Notes: generated from the letters alone by a model not told the origin. Shown: positions 9,061-20,268, counted from the stretch's first letter. The stretch is 38,715 nucleotides of DNA from Euprymna scolopes (GCA_024364805.1 CM044503.1:7681658-7720372); one strand, 5' to 3'. Numbers and translations: made by a program.

Positions 9061-10404
9061 ATTGGTATTTTTCGCATCACATGTGATTCTACATTGGCCA
9101 TGGTGATGGGAATTGTATTTTCCCATGAAATTCTGCTATCATGGTAAAATCTATCTTAAACAGTTATAGTTACAATAGAAAAAGAGTTTGGAACCAAGTA
9201 TCCCTTTCCTTAAGATAATCTGTTACAGATTAGTTGCCTTTGTCTTTTATTGAAAAATAACCGTTAAGTGAGTTTCTTGTTACAAGGAGAGTGAATCATC
9301 GCTTATCAAAGCCTAAAGGCCACACAAAGACCAAGGTTAATGAATATGAGATGGCCGTTGTTACAACACCATAATGATTGGTAATGGTAGTACTTAAGTA
9401 GGGCTTGATTATTTAAGAGGACATCCCAATAAGAAGTTGTTTATATTAGGATTAAAAATGTCCATGCTGTAGCAAGCTGAAAAGCGGCACCGATGTATTG
9501 TGTTTCACAGACGGGTAGCTCTAGGAAAGAAACTTTTCTCATGGAATTTATGTTTACTTTTAGCCATAGATAAATAATGAGGTAAATTGTTGGCAGTTTT
9601 TTTAGTTGGACTAAGCAAGGTAACAGTTCTCACTGGACCTAGTCAGTTAATTAGATTTCCAGGCACATAACACCGGCCAACGTGTATTATATAGGAACAG
9701 GTATCAGTTGCATTTCATGGATATATGGCAGACAACTATAGAATCTACTTATTGGTCGGTAACTGGTGACTGGTTATTCACAGCTTTTGTCTTCCAGTGA
9801 TAAGTTTGGCGGCGACCATTAAGCTGTTGTGTCTTATCGTGTTATTTCTGACAGAACGATCGTACACACTAGAACTAAGTGGATTTAAATATTCGCAATT
9901 AGAGGTTATGATGTTTAATCTAAATCAGTATTAAGAATGGAAAAATCGAAATTTTAGGTAGGGCATATAGGAATCAATATGTGAATCGGTAAAAATCTGT
10001 GCCTATTTTTCGATAACCAAAACGATCGTTTGCTTGTTTGTTTGCCTTGTACTAAAAACTTAGTTTTCCTGTCCTTAGTTTTTCCTTTGTTTTACTAATT
10101 ACAAAATTATGAATATTCATTTGAAACTATCAGTAAAAATAAAATTTATAGTAACGGACCCCCCCCCCGATCCTTGTTTAATGCATTTTTATGTTCGAAA
10201 ATATATGCATATCTTATATAGTTATTCATTGTTAAATTGAAAATTGAAAAAAAGAATATCTCTAACAGTGAATATTTAGAGACTTTTTAAAAATTATATC
10301 GGAATCAGAAAAAAATATGGAATTGTTCCATCACTAGTCACTTTAGTGGGTGGGAAAAGAAACGACTATTTTTCTCATGAGTGAAAATTGAGTACGTTCT
10401 TTTT
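9061..10404. other. AT-rich non-coding DNA with one dispersed repeat
   Basis: No gene seen. A dispersed repeat lies at 9400-9560 (listed separately). A run of nine to ten C's sits near 10160. Confidence 0.5.
9400..9560 (+). repeat. Dispersed repeat, copy 1 (partner at 26795)
   Basis: Lines up in the same orientation with 26795-26950: GAAGTTGTTTATATTAGG versus AACTTGTTTACATTAGAC; GTAGCAAGCTGAAAAG versus GTAGCCAGCTAGAAAG; GGAAAGAAACTTTTCTCATG versus AGAAAGAAACTTTGCCCATG. Family not identified. Confidence 0.55.
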
Positions 10405-11170
10405 TTCAGATCTACAGCAGATGTGCTAACTGTTATATCTCATAGGATTAGCGAATCTCTTTACAAAGGCTTCCTCTCTAGGACAATAGCTCTTGACATA
10501 TCAAAGGCCTTCGATAAGGTATGGAATAAGGGCCTACTTCACAAGATTTCCAGCTACGGTATAATTGGAAATGTTTCCTCGATCAGAAAATCATTTCTCT
10601 CCAATATGCTCATAAGAGTAGTGGTTGATGGGCAGTAATCAGAGGCCATCAATATTAATGCTGGAGTCCCTCAAGGGTCAATCCTAGGTCCAACTCTCTT
10701 TCTGATCTACATCAATGATCTCCTAAAGCACATACTTAAAGCATTCGTTGACGTCTATGCTGATGATATAACCATTTATGGTAACACATCAAAGGCCGTA
10801 AATGACAAAGTTCTCTCAGATTCTCTCTCCTCTGATCTTGAGCGCGTGGTACAATGGGGAGGAGGTGGCTGGTTACTTTTAATGCATCTAAAACCAAGCT
10901 CCTATATTTACATCATCAACGCTCTGATCCCCATCTGGCATTAATAGATATGGCTGGCTCTCGTTTAGGGGAAGCTCCATGTTTTGATAAGCTTCTGGGC
11001 TTGACCTTTACTCCTGACCTGAAATGGAATACGTACATCAAGTCAGTGTCCAAGATCGCTGGAAAAATGGTTGGATCCTTCTACCGCTCCAGAAGATATC
11101 TCACCCCTGATGCAATTCTCTATCTGGATAAAAGCCAAGTACGTCCAAGGATGGAGGACTACTGCCACAT
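10405..11170 (+). mobile_element. Jockey-like LINE, 5' part of a split copy (reverse transcriptase)
   Basis: Encodes the reverse transcriptase of a non-LTR retrotransposon, cut off at its 5' end within the palm domain. Motif A reads ALDISKAFDKVW (near 10488), motif B AGVPQGSILGP (near 10660) and motif C YADDITIY (near 10757). The thumb region follows, with WLVTFNASKTKLL, FDKLLGLTFTPDLKWNTYIK, SQVRPRME and YCHIRAG. There is an in-frame stop at 10636-10638 and a frameshift near 10860, so it is dead. The text stops at 11170 and resumes at 14654 with the next residues of the same protein, so the two pieces were one insertion. The catalytic FADD-type residues are kept (YADD). Clade placement (jockey/I group) is from memory of similar peptides. 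Confidence 0.9.
11162..11170. repeat. Target-site duplication, left
   Basis: CTGCCACAT, identical to 14654-14662; flanks the inserted DNA transposon. Confidence 0.9.
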
Positions 11171-11638
11171 TAGGGCAGGTCGATTTGCAACTCTTTTCAG
11201 AAAATCAACATGGCACTGGTGATGATAGTTGGGATTTGATGTGATAAGAACATCTACCAAAAATTAGATTCCCGTCTTGAACAGAAAAGTGAGCATTTAA
11301 TTTAAAAATCGTGTAGAAAAACGCTGATAAATCTTTCATTCTCATAGGAACACAACACTGACTTTTAAATTTCACTATATTCATAAAATATTCAATTAAA
11401 ATTGATATATTTATATGAAATACATTAAAATAAAAATAAATACATGAATTATAATTTTAATTATGAATCACAACTAACAAAATAGCTTAACTTTTACTGC
11501 ATTGATAAAAAAATGTAAAAAAGCAAATTAGCAACTAAGTCTTTTAAATTTCACAATTCCAAAAGATATGTGGAGATGTATTACACAATATAACAACTTA
11601 ATACAAGTTACAGAACCATGTATTTTATTTTTTGTTTA

Positions 11639-11821
11639 TTAAACGCAATAATATATACTTATACTAGAACAAAATTGTTCTGAATAATTTCCTTTTGAGG
11701 AAAATGAAGGTCTAATTTGCTGGCACGATGACTTTGTAATAATGTGTCTATGTCTTGCTTCCTTCCCATATAAAACCTTTTGAGAAAAATCAATCAAATT
11801 TGTACAAATGTGCGGCTGCAA
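11639..11821 (-). pseudogene. Short open frame in the DNA transposon, 60 codons, unknown
   Basis: The frame ends in a polar, histidine/serine-rich sequence (RHRHIITKSSCQQIRPSF) with no motif I recognise. It lies downstream, on the same strand, of the cysteine-rich segment and could be a last exon of the transposon gene or mere chance. A nearby minus-strand stretch (about 12000-12065) reads SDELDVREEDIQTIF, also protein-like. Nothing firmer can be said. Confidence 0.25.
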
Positions 11822-12745
11822 AATTGATAGCAGTAATCTTTTTCATTTTGTTTTGAGTTGTTCACTATTTCTAGAAAAAATGACACAAAAAAACAATTAT
11901 TTGAAAACATTTATTTTTTATATTTTTGCGATGTAATATAAATAAAACTAACTATTATTTGGGTAAATTAAGAAAACTAATAAAATTTAATGAATAAATA
12001 TTTATTTACCTAATGGAAAAAATCGTTTGAATGTCCTCTTCTCTCACATCCAATTCATCTGAGTTCATCATCGATATAATATTTTACAGAAGTAGTGCAA
12101 AGGCACAATATTTTGCACATTTTAAAACAGTAATTGTGATTTCAGTTAACTGTTTTGCTCTCTGAATCATATTAAAATATACTGTTGTTGGTTAAAAAAA
12201 CATATTGTCGGTTTTGATCTCAAACCAACTAACTGCATACGCTTGGATGATAAATTTGACCAACATGTTTAATTTATCATAGTGTTTGAGGTTAGGCAAC
12301 TCTAGTCCATAAACATATTAATCTTGTGGATTATATTAGCCATCTTCCTTAATTCAAGGCCCAATTTTCTAAGTTAACTTCTCCACAAGAATTGCCAACA
12401 GCATACAAAAACAGTAGCCCCTGGTCTGCACACTTAAATTATTTGTTTCTTCTGCTGTCAGATAATGATGATCGGGAGGGACACTATTTCATTTAGAATT
12501 CTACTTGAGGAAAATCTTGATAATTAGTGATACAAGGTTCCCCCAAAGGACCAGTAAATGCTTTTTGTTGTTCCATCAATTAATTTAAAAATTGCTGTAA
12601 ATGGCAGTTCTTCTAGTGGAATTTGAAAATTGGTAAATGTGCATGTTTAATAATAGAGCCAGATTACATAATAAATACCCATATATTATTTTATTTTCCA
12701 CAAAAAGGAACACAATTGCAGGTGAATCTATAGAATTAATTTTAC

Positions 12746-13217
12746 CTTGTTGTTAGAAGGGCAAGTGCAGATTATGTGCCTTGTTTGACAATTTTCTGTC
12801 TTGCACTTTACTGCAAAGTCATCACATCTCAAGACAGAAAGTTTACAGCTACAAGAAAATATACCAAACAGTGTGTTTAACTGTTCCTTCATTCTTTTCA
12901 CTTTGATTGCTGCAAGAAATTTCCTATCAATCTGTTTGGCCCTCTTATAGCAAATATATTGAACTTCTGTTCTATATAATATTACCTTAAGGGAAATTGT
13001 GGATTGACTGCTTGCCGAATACTAATTATTTCCTTAGCAATTAACTTAGAAATCTCACGATTTTTTAAGTGGGGATAACTGTTTTCTAGGAACTAACTAA
13101 ACTGGATGACTTGTCGTGAAGTTGGGGGTGATGTTTCCCCAAAATGACAAGGTGGATCAGGAAATTTTGTAAGCCACGGGTTAAAACTGAACGTCATGCT
13201 TTTACTGACATTCCAAT
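12746..13217 (-). pseudogene. Degenerate exon of a transposon-encoded cysteine-rich protein
   Basis: On the minus strand a probable splice acceptor (TTTTATTTTAATTTTCAG) precedes 13217 and a donor (CAAG|GTAAAA) follows 12746. Between them the reading runs NPWLTKFPDPPCHFGETSPP, TSRQVIQF, a stop, then ISKLIAKEIISIRQAV; after one frame change near 12995 it continues YICYKRAKQIDRKF, MKEQLNTLFGIFSCSCKLSV, LRCDDFAVKCKTENC and ICTCP. The layout (a proline-rich lead, a helix with IxKEII, then LF.I..C.C followed by paired cysteines) resembles an uncharacterised family of transposon-linked proteins I recall from aphids and Hydra. The cysteine pairs could bind zinc. The gene is broken by at least one stop and one frameshift. 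More protein-like sequence lies at 12520-12640 (EELPFTAIFKLIDGTTKSIY). Confidence 0.5.
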
Positions 13218-13584
13218 CTGAAAATTAAAATAAATAAATGGATTATAACTGAAGGAAACTGTATTAGATTATCTTCCAGTTTCATACGTAAAAAATAAGT
13301 GCTAGTTATAAGAAATACTGAAAAACTTTGTAGAGTTGAATTGAAGAGAGAGGAGCAAACCAAATCAGAGGCATAGTAGAGTTTAGTTTAGACAGTTTTA
13401 GCATAATTTAGCTCCTCCTTCGATGACATTAATTTATCCATGATGAGATTCATTGTTGCTGTAGCTGTGCCATTTTAAACGAGTGTTTAGTGTTTAGAGT
13501 TTGAAAAACCAGTGCTTTTGCATCTATGTCACTATGCTATTCTTAATATTATTTTCAAGTTAAATGCAATTTTTATCAATTTTT

Positions 13585-13667
13585 TAGGTGAAAGTACAGA
13601 ATAGTCACAATACAACCTCCATCCTATATTAAGAATGGCTTTCTAAATAACAAAGTTATTTTAGCAC
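13585..13667 (-). repeat. Single copy of the 125-bp satellite monomer inside the DNA transposon
   Basis: Reverse strand: GTGCTAAAATAACTTTGTTA, TTTAGAAAGCCATTCTTAAT, then CTATTCTGTACTTTCACCTA. This matches the monomer of 4116-4738 over about 80 bases, with TTTAGAAAGCCATTCTTAAT identical to the array consensus. Confidence 0.85.
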
Positions 13668-14006
13668 AATAACATAGATGCACAAATAAGGAAAAACCTT
13701 TAAAGGAATGTCCTTATTTACTTGTATTAATCTTTGTGGGTTATCTGATTTTAAAACTATAATTTTGAAGAAAAACACTGCTTAAAAACAATTACTCCCT
13801 AAAAATAAAAGAAATTAAAATTTGAAATTAATTTTCTGCAAAGTATTTTTTATTAAGTAAAAAAAACTTGAAAATGTACGTGGTCATGTTTCGTAGAGAA
13901 TGTGTAGAATAAAATTGTATGGACTATTTTTTTGTTTTGTTTTAATATAAAACTGGAGTATTACCATATTTTAATAAAAATTTCAAATATAATTTGATGT
14001 GAAATA

Positions 14007-14067
14007 TTAGGTTGGTGCAAAAATAGTTTAAACGTCACAAAATGCCATTATTTTTGCACCAACCTAA
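14007..14067. mobile_element. Mariner-type MITE, 61 bp
   Basis: Starts TTAGGTTGGTGCAAAAATA and ends with the near-perfect reverse complement TATTTTTGCACCAACCTAA, with a short centre between. TA dinucleotides flank both ends (14005-14006 and 14068-14069), as Tc1/mariner insertion requires. The ends match the mariner inverted repeats seen in the human MADE1 element. It lies inside the larger DNA transposon, so it inserted later. Confidence 0.93.
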
Positions 14068-14653
14068 TAGAAAAACAAATTAAAAAGGATAAATCAAATA
14101 TGTTTAAATTAACTGCAGACAATTGAAATATAATAATATATATTTTAAACAAGTCTTTTACGTTTTTCCTTTCGAAATAATTAAGCCTAAATCGTTGTTT
14201 TCAAATTAAATAATAAACAAACGTTCATTTTCAATGTCCAGACCGAGCGTGTCTGCGACGGTGAAATCTAAAATGTTTCCACCCAAAAATAGTTCCTGAA
14301 ATGAAAAAGCGAACTTTGGTCGTTATTATTAGAAAAAAAACATAATTTTGCCTTTGCAGTTAATATTTATTTTATTGATTCATTATCCTCACTCATTTTT
14401 TTTAAAAATGTAGTTTAAAATATATTGTAAATAATGATTCCATTTTCCTAACAGTACGGATTGTTTTGATGACGGGACGTTCTTGACAATTCACCGAAAA
14501 ACTTTTAATCGCTTCAATTTTTCAACTTTTAAAGTCATTTCCTCAAGCAAAGATAACGATTTTGAGAAAAATATTTCGTGTAGGTCTTTTCTATGTCAAA
14601 ACCCAATTATCATCACCATTGCCTCACCGAAATTCCAAAATCGACCTGCCCTA

Positions 14654-14662
14654 CTGCCACAT
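14654..14662. repeat. Target-site duplication, right
   Basis: CTGCCACAT, identical to 11162-11170. Confidence 0.9.
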
Positions 14663-15166
14663 CTGTACAGGAGCTGCTAAAAACAGTCTATCTTGCCTTG
14701 ACATAATACAAATTAGACTTAGTGGCCTACTCTTCCCTGCAACCTCTTTCTCACAGAAGAGACTTGCGAGCCTGCCTTTGTTTTATCGTTACTACCATGA
14801 CAGGTGCTCGTCTGATCTCCAGTCTCTGTCCCTCCTCGCCAATCTTTCACGATAAAAACCCACCTAGCTGAAACCACTGTAAAAATTTTCCCCACTCCTT
14901 ATCTATGCCAAAATCAAAACGTAGATTCCATGAACAAAGCTTCTTTCTTAGAAGTGCACGCCTGTGGAGCTCTGTTCCGGTTGCCTGTTTCCAACCTGAC
15001 TACAACCTGGATATCTTCAAGTCCAATGTGAACAAATTCCTCATGAACCGCCTCCTTAAGTAAGATACTTTATCACATCTCCAACACTAACGTACTGTAA
15101 ACACAATAACCCTTATCCCCGAGTGGCTTCCGGGCCTTGATAAGTTGTGACTACCTTGTAAAAAAG
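14654..15166 (+). mobile_element. Jockey-like LINE, 3' part of the split copy
   Basis: Begins with the right 9-bp duplication and resumes the LINE of 10405-11170. Peptide pieces include CTGAAKNSLSCLD, SFSQKRLASLPLFYRYYHDR, RFHEQSFFLRSARLW and DIFKSNVNKFLMNRLLK, ending at TAA near 15061. The 3' UTR has AACCCTTATCCCCGAGTGGC, TTCCGGGCCTTGATAA and ends in a short A run (TTGTAAAAAAG). The same 3' UTR closes the copy at 20150-20322. Frameshifts and a stop break the reading frame. Confidence 0.88.
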
Positions 15167-15179
15167 AAGCATCAGTTAA

Positions 15180-16262
15180 ATCGAACACACACAAGGCACA
15201 AAAAGTGGAAGAAGCTGAGATATTAATAAGGTAGAGAAAAGTCTAGTTGTACACATAGTGCAGATGTAAAAATAAATAAAAATGAGATAGGATAGGCCGA
15301 GAATTCGAACCTGGAAAGCTAGGTTTGGAATTAAGATTCTGGAAGGAATTCCCATTGTTAGTATTAATATGAAATAGCAGATATATTTTTTGAGAAGGAA
15401 TTTGATGATTCAATTCTGGTTATGAAAATCAAATTAAAACAAGGTCAGTTAGAAAAACGAACAATAGCAAATTTTAACATATTGAAATATAGGCTAGGAC
15501 GAAAATAGGTAAGAGAATTCTTGTTTGCAGACACATATGAACAGTGCACGTGAGTTCCGGATCATGTGAGTCGAGAACATTCTCGTACATGAGGCTATCG
15601 AGACATGTGAGGTATGTGCAGGCCATGGGATTGATCCAACACGTTTTTGGTCATGCGATGACGACATGGTTGAGAAATAAATTCTCAATATAGGTCTAGT
15701 TTTAGAGAAAGTTGAGAAGAGAATCGGACAGACAGAGACAGGGTCAGAGGAGAGTCGAGTCTGGATCGAATCCTGCTTTGGAAGCGAAGGGTTAGAAGTT
15801 GTAATTAATTAATGACTTTGAATTTCTGGATATCTTTATTGATTGATCAAATAAATAAAGGAACAATCATTTTGTACCTGCGTCTTGTGCTGTGCCATTC
15901 TCAACAAATAAAGGTATAGTGGAATTGTATTTTTATGAACTTTGTTCCCATACGCATCTTGATAATGAACCTTATATACACCCCAGCTTTAAGTAATGTG
16001 TATCGCCATCATCTTAAGAAATGTGTCTGCTTCTCTATCAAGAAGTAATGCATAACCCCTCCTGTGATAAAAGAACCGATAACTCATCGATCTCCTAATA
16101 TATGTGTTAAGAAGAAATATGTTATAAGAACCACAGACTGTAAACTGTATAAATGTCTTTTCTCTTCTATCTATCTCCTCCTCATCCAATTGTATTACAC
16201 GTCATCGTCTCTCTTAAAATGTACCCCGTCTCTCTCTCCAATATGAACACTCAACTATATAA
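15180..16262 (+). repeat. Long dispersed repeat, copy A (partner at 18570-19532), possibly LTR-derived
   Basis: Shares with copy B, in the same order: GATAGGATAG..CGA/AAGG-ATTCGAAC near 15290, AGAATCGGA.. near 15720, AATAAATAAA near 15853, a TGTGCTGT.ATTC..CAACA segment near 15890, TAT.TGTTA-AGAA near 16100, and TCTTAAAATGTA...AACATGAACA-like text near 16215. The AATAAA followed by a CAACA end is LTR-like, but paired ends and a target duplication were not found. On the reverse strand the ATTCGAAC segment reads as a tRNA B-box. If it is an LTR relic it is old and incomplete. Confidence 0.5.
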
Positions 16263-16265
16263 TAT

Positions 16266-16848
16266 ACTAGCGGAGGATACCCGGCGTGGTCCGGGTGTCT
16301 GTAGGTGTGTGTGTTGGGGGGGGGTGATAAAAAAAATAAACGTTGTGCGAGTGTTTGGAGGTGCAAAAGAAAAAATGTTTTAGTAGGAAAGTTGGCTTGA
16401 ACCTTGAACCTTTTACGTGGAGGTGGAAACGAAATGGAAAAAAACCCTGGAACCTAACCATCTCGGCCACGAGAGAAGATGAACGAAAAGCATCTTAATT
16501 TAACGTTTATAAAATGGAATTAACAGGTGCGAAAAACTTAAGTCGCGTGATGTTTTACCATTAAAACAGGACGTGGCTGCAAGCCAGTTTTCGCTTCTTT
16601 TATACTGAAACGCGAGAGAAACACGCGGCGATCGAAATATCTGGAAAATATAGCGTGTGAAAGTCGGGCAAATTAAATACACACGCGATCATCGTTCTTA
16701 TGTCGTAAATAGTATCATTTAGACGTGATATAAAAAAGTTTTAAGAAGAAGCGAGCCGAGTTAGAAGGCCGCCGCAAAAAGCCTTTCCCAGACATACAAA
16801 AAAGCGAACATACATACATACATACATACATGCATACACACATGTTCG

Positions 16849-16928
<80 letters not shown>

Positions 16929-16930
16929 AC
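16266..16930 (+). repeat. Hairpin-headed dispersed element, copy 1
   Basis: Opens with CTAGCGGAGGATACCCGGCG then TGGTCCGGGTGTCTGT, where CCCGG and CCGGG can pair as a small hairpin. It is CpG-richer than its surroundings and runs into (ACAT)n and (TA)n tracts. A reverse copy with the same head and the same tetranucleotide end lies at 22403-22862. No protein frame. Family unknown to me. Confidence 0.55.
16807..16925. repeat. Compound microsatellite (CATA)n then (TA)n
   Basis: CATA units at 16807-16842, then a run of about 36 TA pairs at 16853-16925. Confidence 0.97.
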
Positions 16931-18569
16931 CTCTTAAAAATACCACCCCTATGCAACATACTCTCAAATTCGCTGCCCGTGACCATTTTTTCTGCAAGAA
17001 AAAAAAGAACTTCCGTTACCACGGAAAAACACAACGTTTAGTGTCCATTGAAAAATACACAAAGAAAAAATACTAGACGGAATGAAAAAAAATGTAGAAA
17101 CACAAAAAAGAAGAACACACACCCACTCTCAGAAGAAAAAAAAAGAAAATGTGTCGGCATGCCGCAAAAAAGAAAAACAGTCATAATGAAAAAAATATAT
17201 ATATATACGGAACAGTTTAAATAAAGTCCATGCGTAATTCATTTATAACAGATTTGTTTATATTAAAAAATATTCCCGTATACGAAACAAGTACAATTCG
17301 TTTTGAAATATACAGGCACACGCAAAAAGTTGAGCAAAAGAAAAAAATGGTTTGATGTGACTGTTCCAAGATTAAAATTCAGGTCATAAATAATTTTCAT
17401 TCTTTTGAAATTTACAGATGAAAATCCTACGAAATTCGGTTAATAATATTTGTTTTGAATTATGCAAAAAACACACAAACACACGGGGAAATTTGGGTCA
17501 TTATGTCATTTATAAAATCTGTGTCTATGTGAAATTGTCTGGGCAAATTGTTTACGTTGTCAATCAAACTCAACGGTGTCGCCTATACTTTTAATGAGAA
17601 GAAATGCACTTTTGTTTTTGTTTTTAAAGAAAACTATTTTTGTTAACGGACTTTGATTGTTGTTGTTGTTCATGTTGTTACAGAAAAATGTTTTTTCTTA
17701 AAACTTGTTACAACTGTTTGTGTAATTCATAGTTAAATGTGCAATGTAATGTATTTTTTGAATTTTTTTTATGATATTGTAAAATGTCTTAAATGTATGT
17801 AAACGTTGTTATATTTTTTACAACAGGAATTCAAAGTCATAATCAGGGATATACATTAAAATGGAACAATTTAGGGAAAATAAGATGATACTGACAGATG
17901 GTTTACTTAGAAAAAAGTACAGAATTTTAGAATAGGAAAAAATAGAACATTACGTAAACAGGTATTTTTGAGAGTTTTTACAGATGTGATAAGCCAAAAG
18001 AGAGATTTTTTTAAAAATTTGCTTTTTGTAACTTTTATTGAAAGTCCATAAACATGTTTTTGCAAGATGCTTAGCTTGCTGGGTAAGCATTAGAAATGCC
18101 CCGTTCGTAGAAAATAATGGATCCTGTTAATTGGGTGTTTATAAGCTGGTCGCACGTAACGACTCAAAACAGAGTAGTAAGTCTTGGCTCAATAAATTAA
18201 AGGCAGGCGGTGAAGGATACGAGAATCCTTTGGGTATCAAAAGGACTATGAGAGTCAGTACCACAGGCAAATAACATATAGCTTAATGAGATGAGAGAAA
18301 ATAAAATATGCCGTAGGTACGTAAGAAGATATAACCTTATATTTCTTTAGAGATGCATGAATGCGAGATATCTCTGCTGGATCTTGGAAGCTCTGATGAG
18401 AAAAAAGAAAAATCACAGAACTCGGGGCTTAGTAAGAATTTAGTGCGCAAATAGGAATTGTGGCGCAGCGATGGAGGTTAATTAGTAAATGGAGATATTT
18501 TCTAAATCTTCATCAAGTTCTTAAGTTCAAGCAAGGAAATTGAAGTGAGCCAGTGTGATGAAAAGGTAT
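16931..18569. other. AT-rich non-coding DNA
   Basis: A-rich to about 17200, then AT-rich. The piece 18160-18560 is somewhat less AT-rich and may be the inner part of the same old element as copy B, but I could read no domain. Confidence 0.45.
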
Positions 18570-19532
18570 ATCTTAATAATTGGAAGCCAACTACAAAGAT
18601 GAAGTAAATGAACTTTGTGTGTGTGCCGGAAAAGATAAGATAGTTACAAAATGAAACAAAGCCATAATTAATGTAAGTATAAAAATAGGGAATCAGTTAA
18701 ATGTAAATATGAAATAGGATAGTCAAGGATTCGAACTTGCGAAGCTATACTTAGAATTGAGAATTCTAATCATAAGTTAAAATAAACACAGAATGTTATG
18801 AATGGAATGTCCAGTTATATTGTTGATTCTGTTAAAATATTTAATAATACAATTTGGATGGAAACTATTTACATTCTTAGAAAGAAAACATAATAGAAAT
18901 GTGGGTTACAGAATAAGCAAATAGGTTAAATGCCTTTATGAAACAAAGAGAATGGAAAATGTTATTGTAAAGTGAGTTACGAAAAATTAGGTTAGAGAAG
19001 GATTCATGACATGGGTCTCATATGCACGTGCTCGGTCGTGCATTGACGTCATGAGTTATGAATTTAGTTAGATAAGTGAGAATCGGAATCAGTCAGTGGG
19101 GGGAAGCAGAGAGGTTCAGAATGATTATCCGTTAGAGTCAAGACACCCTCTAGAAGTGAGAGGCTTTTAGAAATAACCATGTAACAACTTTGAATCCCTG
19201 AGATAAAATCATGTTCGTCCGGTCGAAGAATAAATAAACGTACCATCATGTGTTTTTGTATCAGCGTCGTCGTGCTGTTATTCAACAGAAAAGGTATTGT
19301 CCATTTATTTTATAAGACCCTTGATAAAATCATCATCTAAAATATGTGTTAGAAAGTATATGTGTCAGAGTATAAATTTTATAGAGACACTCCGTCAAAC
19401 GTATAAATGTCAAACTATCGGTCTATCTATTTTGATAGCAAACACCTTCTCAAAATGTATTTATATGTCTCTCTTTATATATACATGTTAATATCTCTCA
19501 TCTCTTCTTACAACATGAACATCTCTTACTCA
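18570..19532 (+). repeat. Long dispersed repeat, copy B (partner at 15180-16262)
   Basis: Colinear with copy A; landmarks are AAATAGGATAGTCAAGGATT near 18712, GAATCGGAATCAGTCAG near 19081, AATAAATAAACGTACC near 19228, CGTGCTGTTATTCAACA near 19270 and TCTTCTTACAACATGAACAT near 19503. The reverse strand has AAGTTCGAATCCTTGACTA, a good tRNA B-box with a small pairing stem. Ends directly against the next LINE copy. Confidence 0.5.
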
Positions 19533-20268
19533 GGAGGCCTCAAGTTTTGACAAGCTTCTGGGCTTGACCATTGCTCCTGATCTTAAATGGAACACGTATA
19601 TCAAATCTGTTGCCAAGGCCGCTGGAAAAATGGTGGGATCTTTCTATCGATCCAGTAGATATCTCACTGCTGATGGTATTCTCTACCTATATAAGAGCCA
19701 GGTACGTCCAAGGATGGAATACTGTTGCCACATCTGGGCAGGAGCTGCTAGAAAGGACTTGTCCTGCCTTGATAGAGTTCAAAATAGACTTCGTAGCCTC
19801 GTAGGAGATGTCCTTTTCTCCTCCTTGCAACCTCTATCTCACAGAAGAGATGTTGCGAGTTTGTCTCTGATGTATCGTTATTTTCATGGAAAGTGTTCAA
19901 CTGAGCTTCAATCTTTGGTCCCCCCTCGCCAAACTTTCACAAGAAACACTCGTCTAGCTGTAAACACTATCAATAATTTCCCCCACTCTTTATCTGTGGC
20001 TAAACCTAAACGTAGATTCCATGAACAAAGCTTCTTTCTTAGAACTGCACGCCTGTGGAATTGTCTTCCGTTTTCCTGCTTTCCGGCTGACTACAATATG
20101 GTTGTGTTCAAGTCTAAAGTAAATAAGTTCTTGATGAGCCGTTCCATATAAGTTATTAAATTTACCAAATTTTCATTACTAATGATTACTATATTGACCA
20201 ATTTCTACTGTACACTCTTTAACCCTTATCCTTGAGTGGCCTCTGGGCCTTGATAATGTGGTGATGCT

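Larger units (their letters stand above)
11171..14653. mobile_element. DNA transposon inserted in the LINE (3,483 bp)
   Basis: The left end reads TAGGGCAGGTCGATTT and the right end is its exact reverse complement, ending at 14653. Weaker inverted similarity goes on for some 60-80 bp (GGCACTGGTGATGATAGTTG left, GGCAATGGTGATGATAATTG right on the reverse strand). A perfect 9-bp duplication CTGCCACAT flanks it. The third LINE copy (19725 on) shows the unbroken target. A 9-bp duplication with long imperfect inverted repeats suggests a Mutator-like element. The TAGGG start also resembles hAT ends, but hAT makes 8-bp duplications. I see no certain transposase; a degenerate cysteine-rich gene runs on the minus strand. 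Family unassigned. Confidence 0.88.

Noticed and set aside
9795-9850. TTGGCGGCGACCATTAAG as a tRNA primer-binding site after an LTR
   Set aside because: Only a short resemblance to TGGCGACC-type sites; no paired LTR or coding region nearby.
16715-16997. Open frames across the (TA)n tract giving long IYIYIY proteins
   Set aside because: Low-complexity translation of a microsatellite; no real coding signal.
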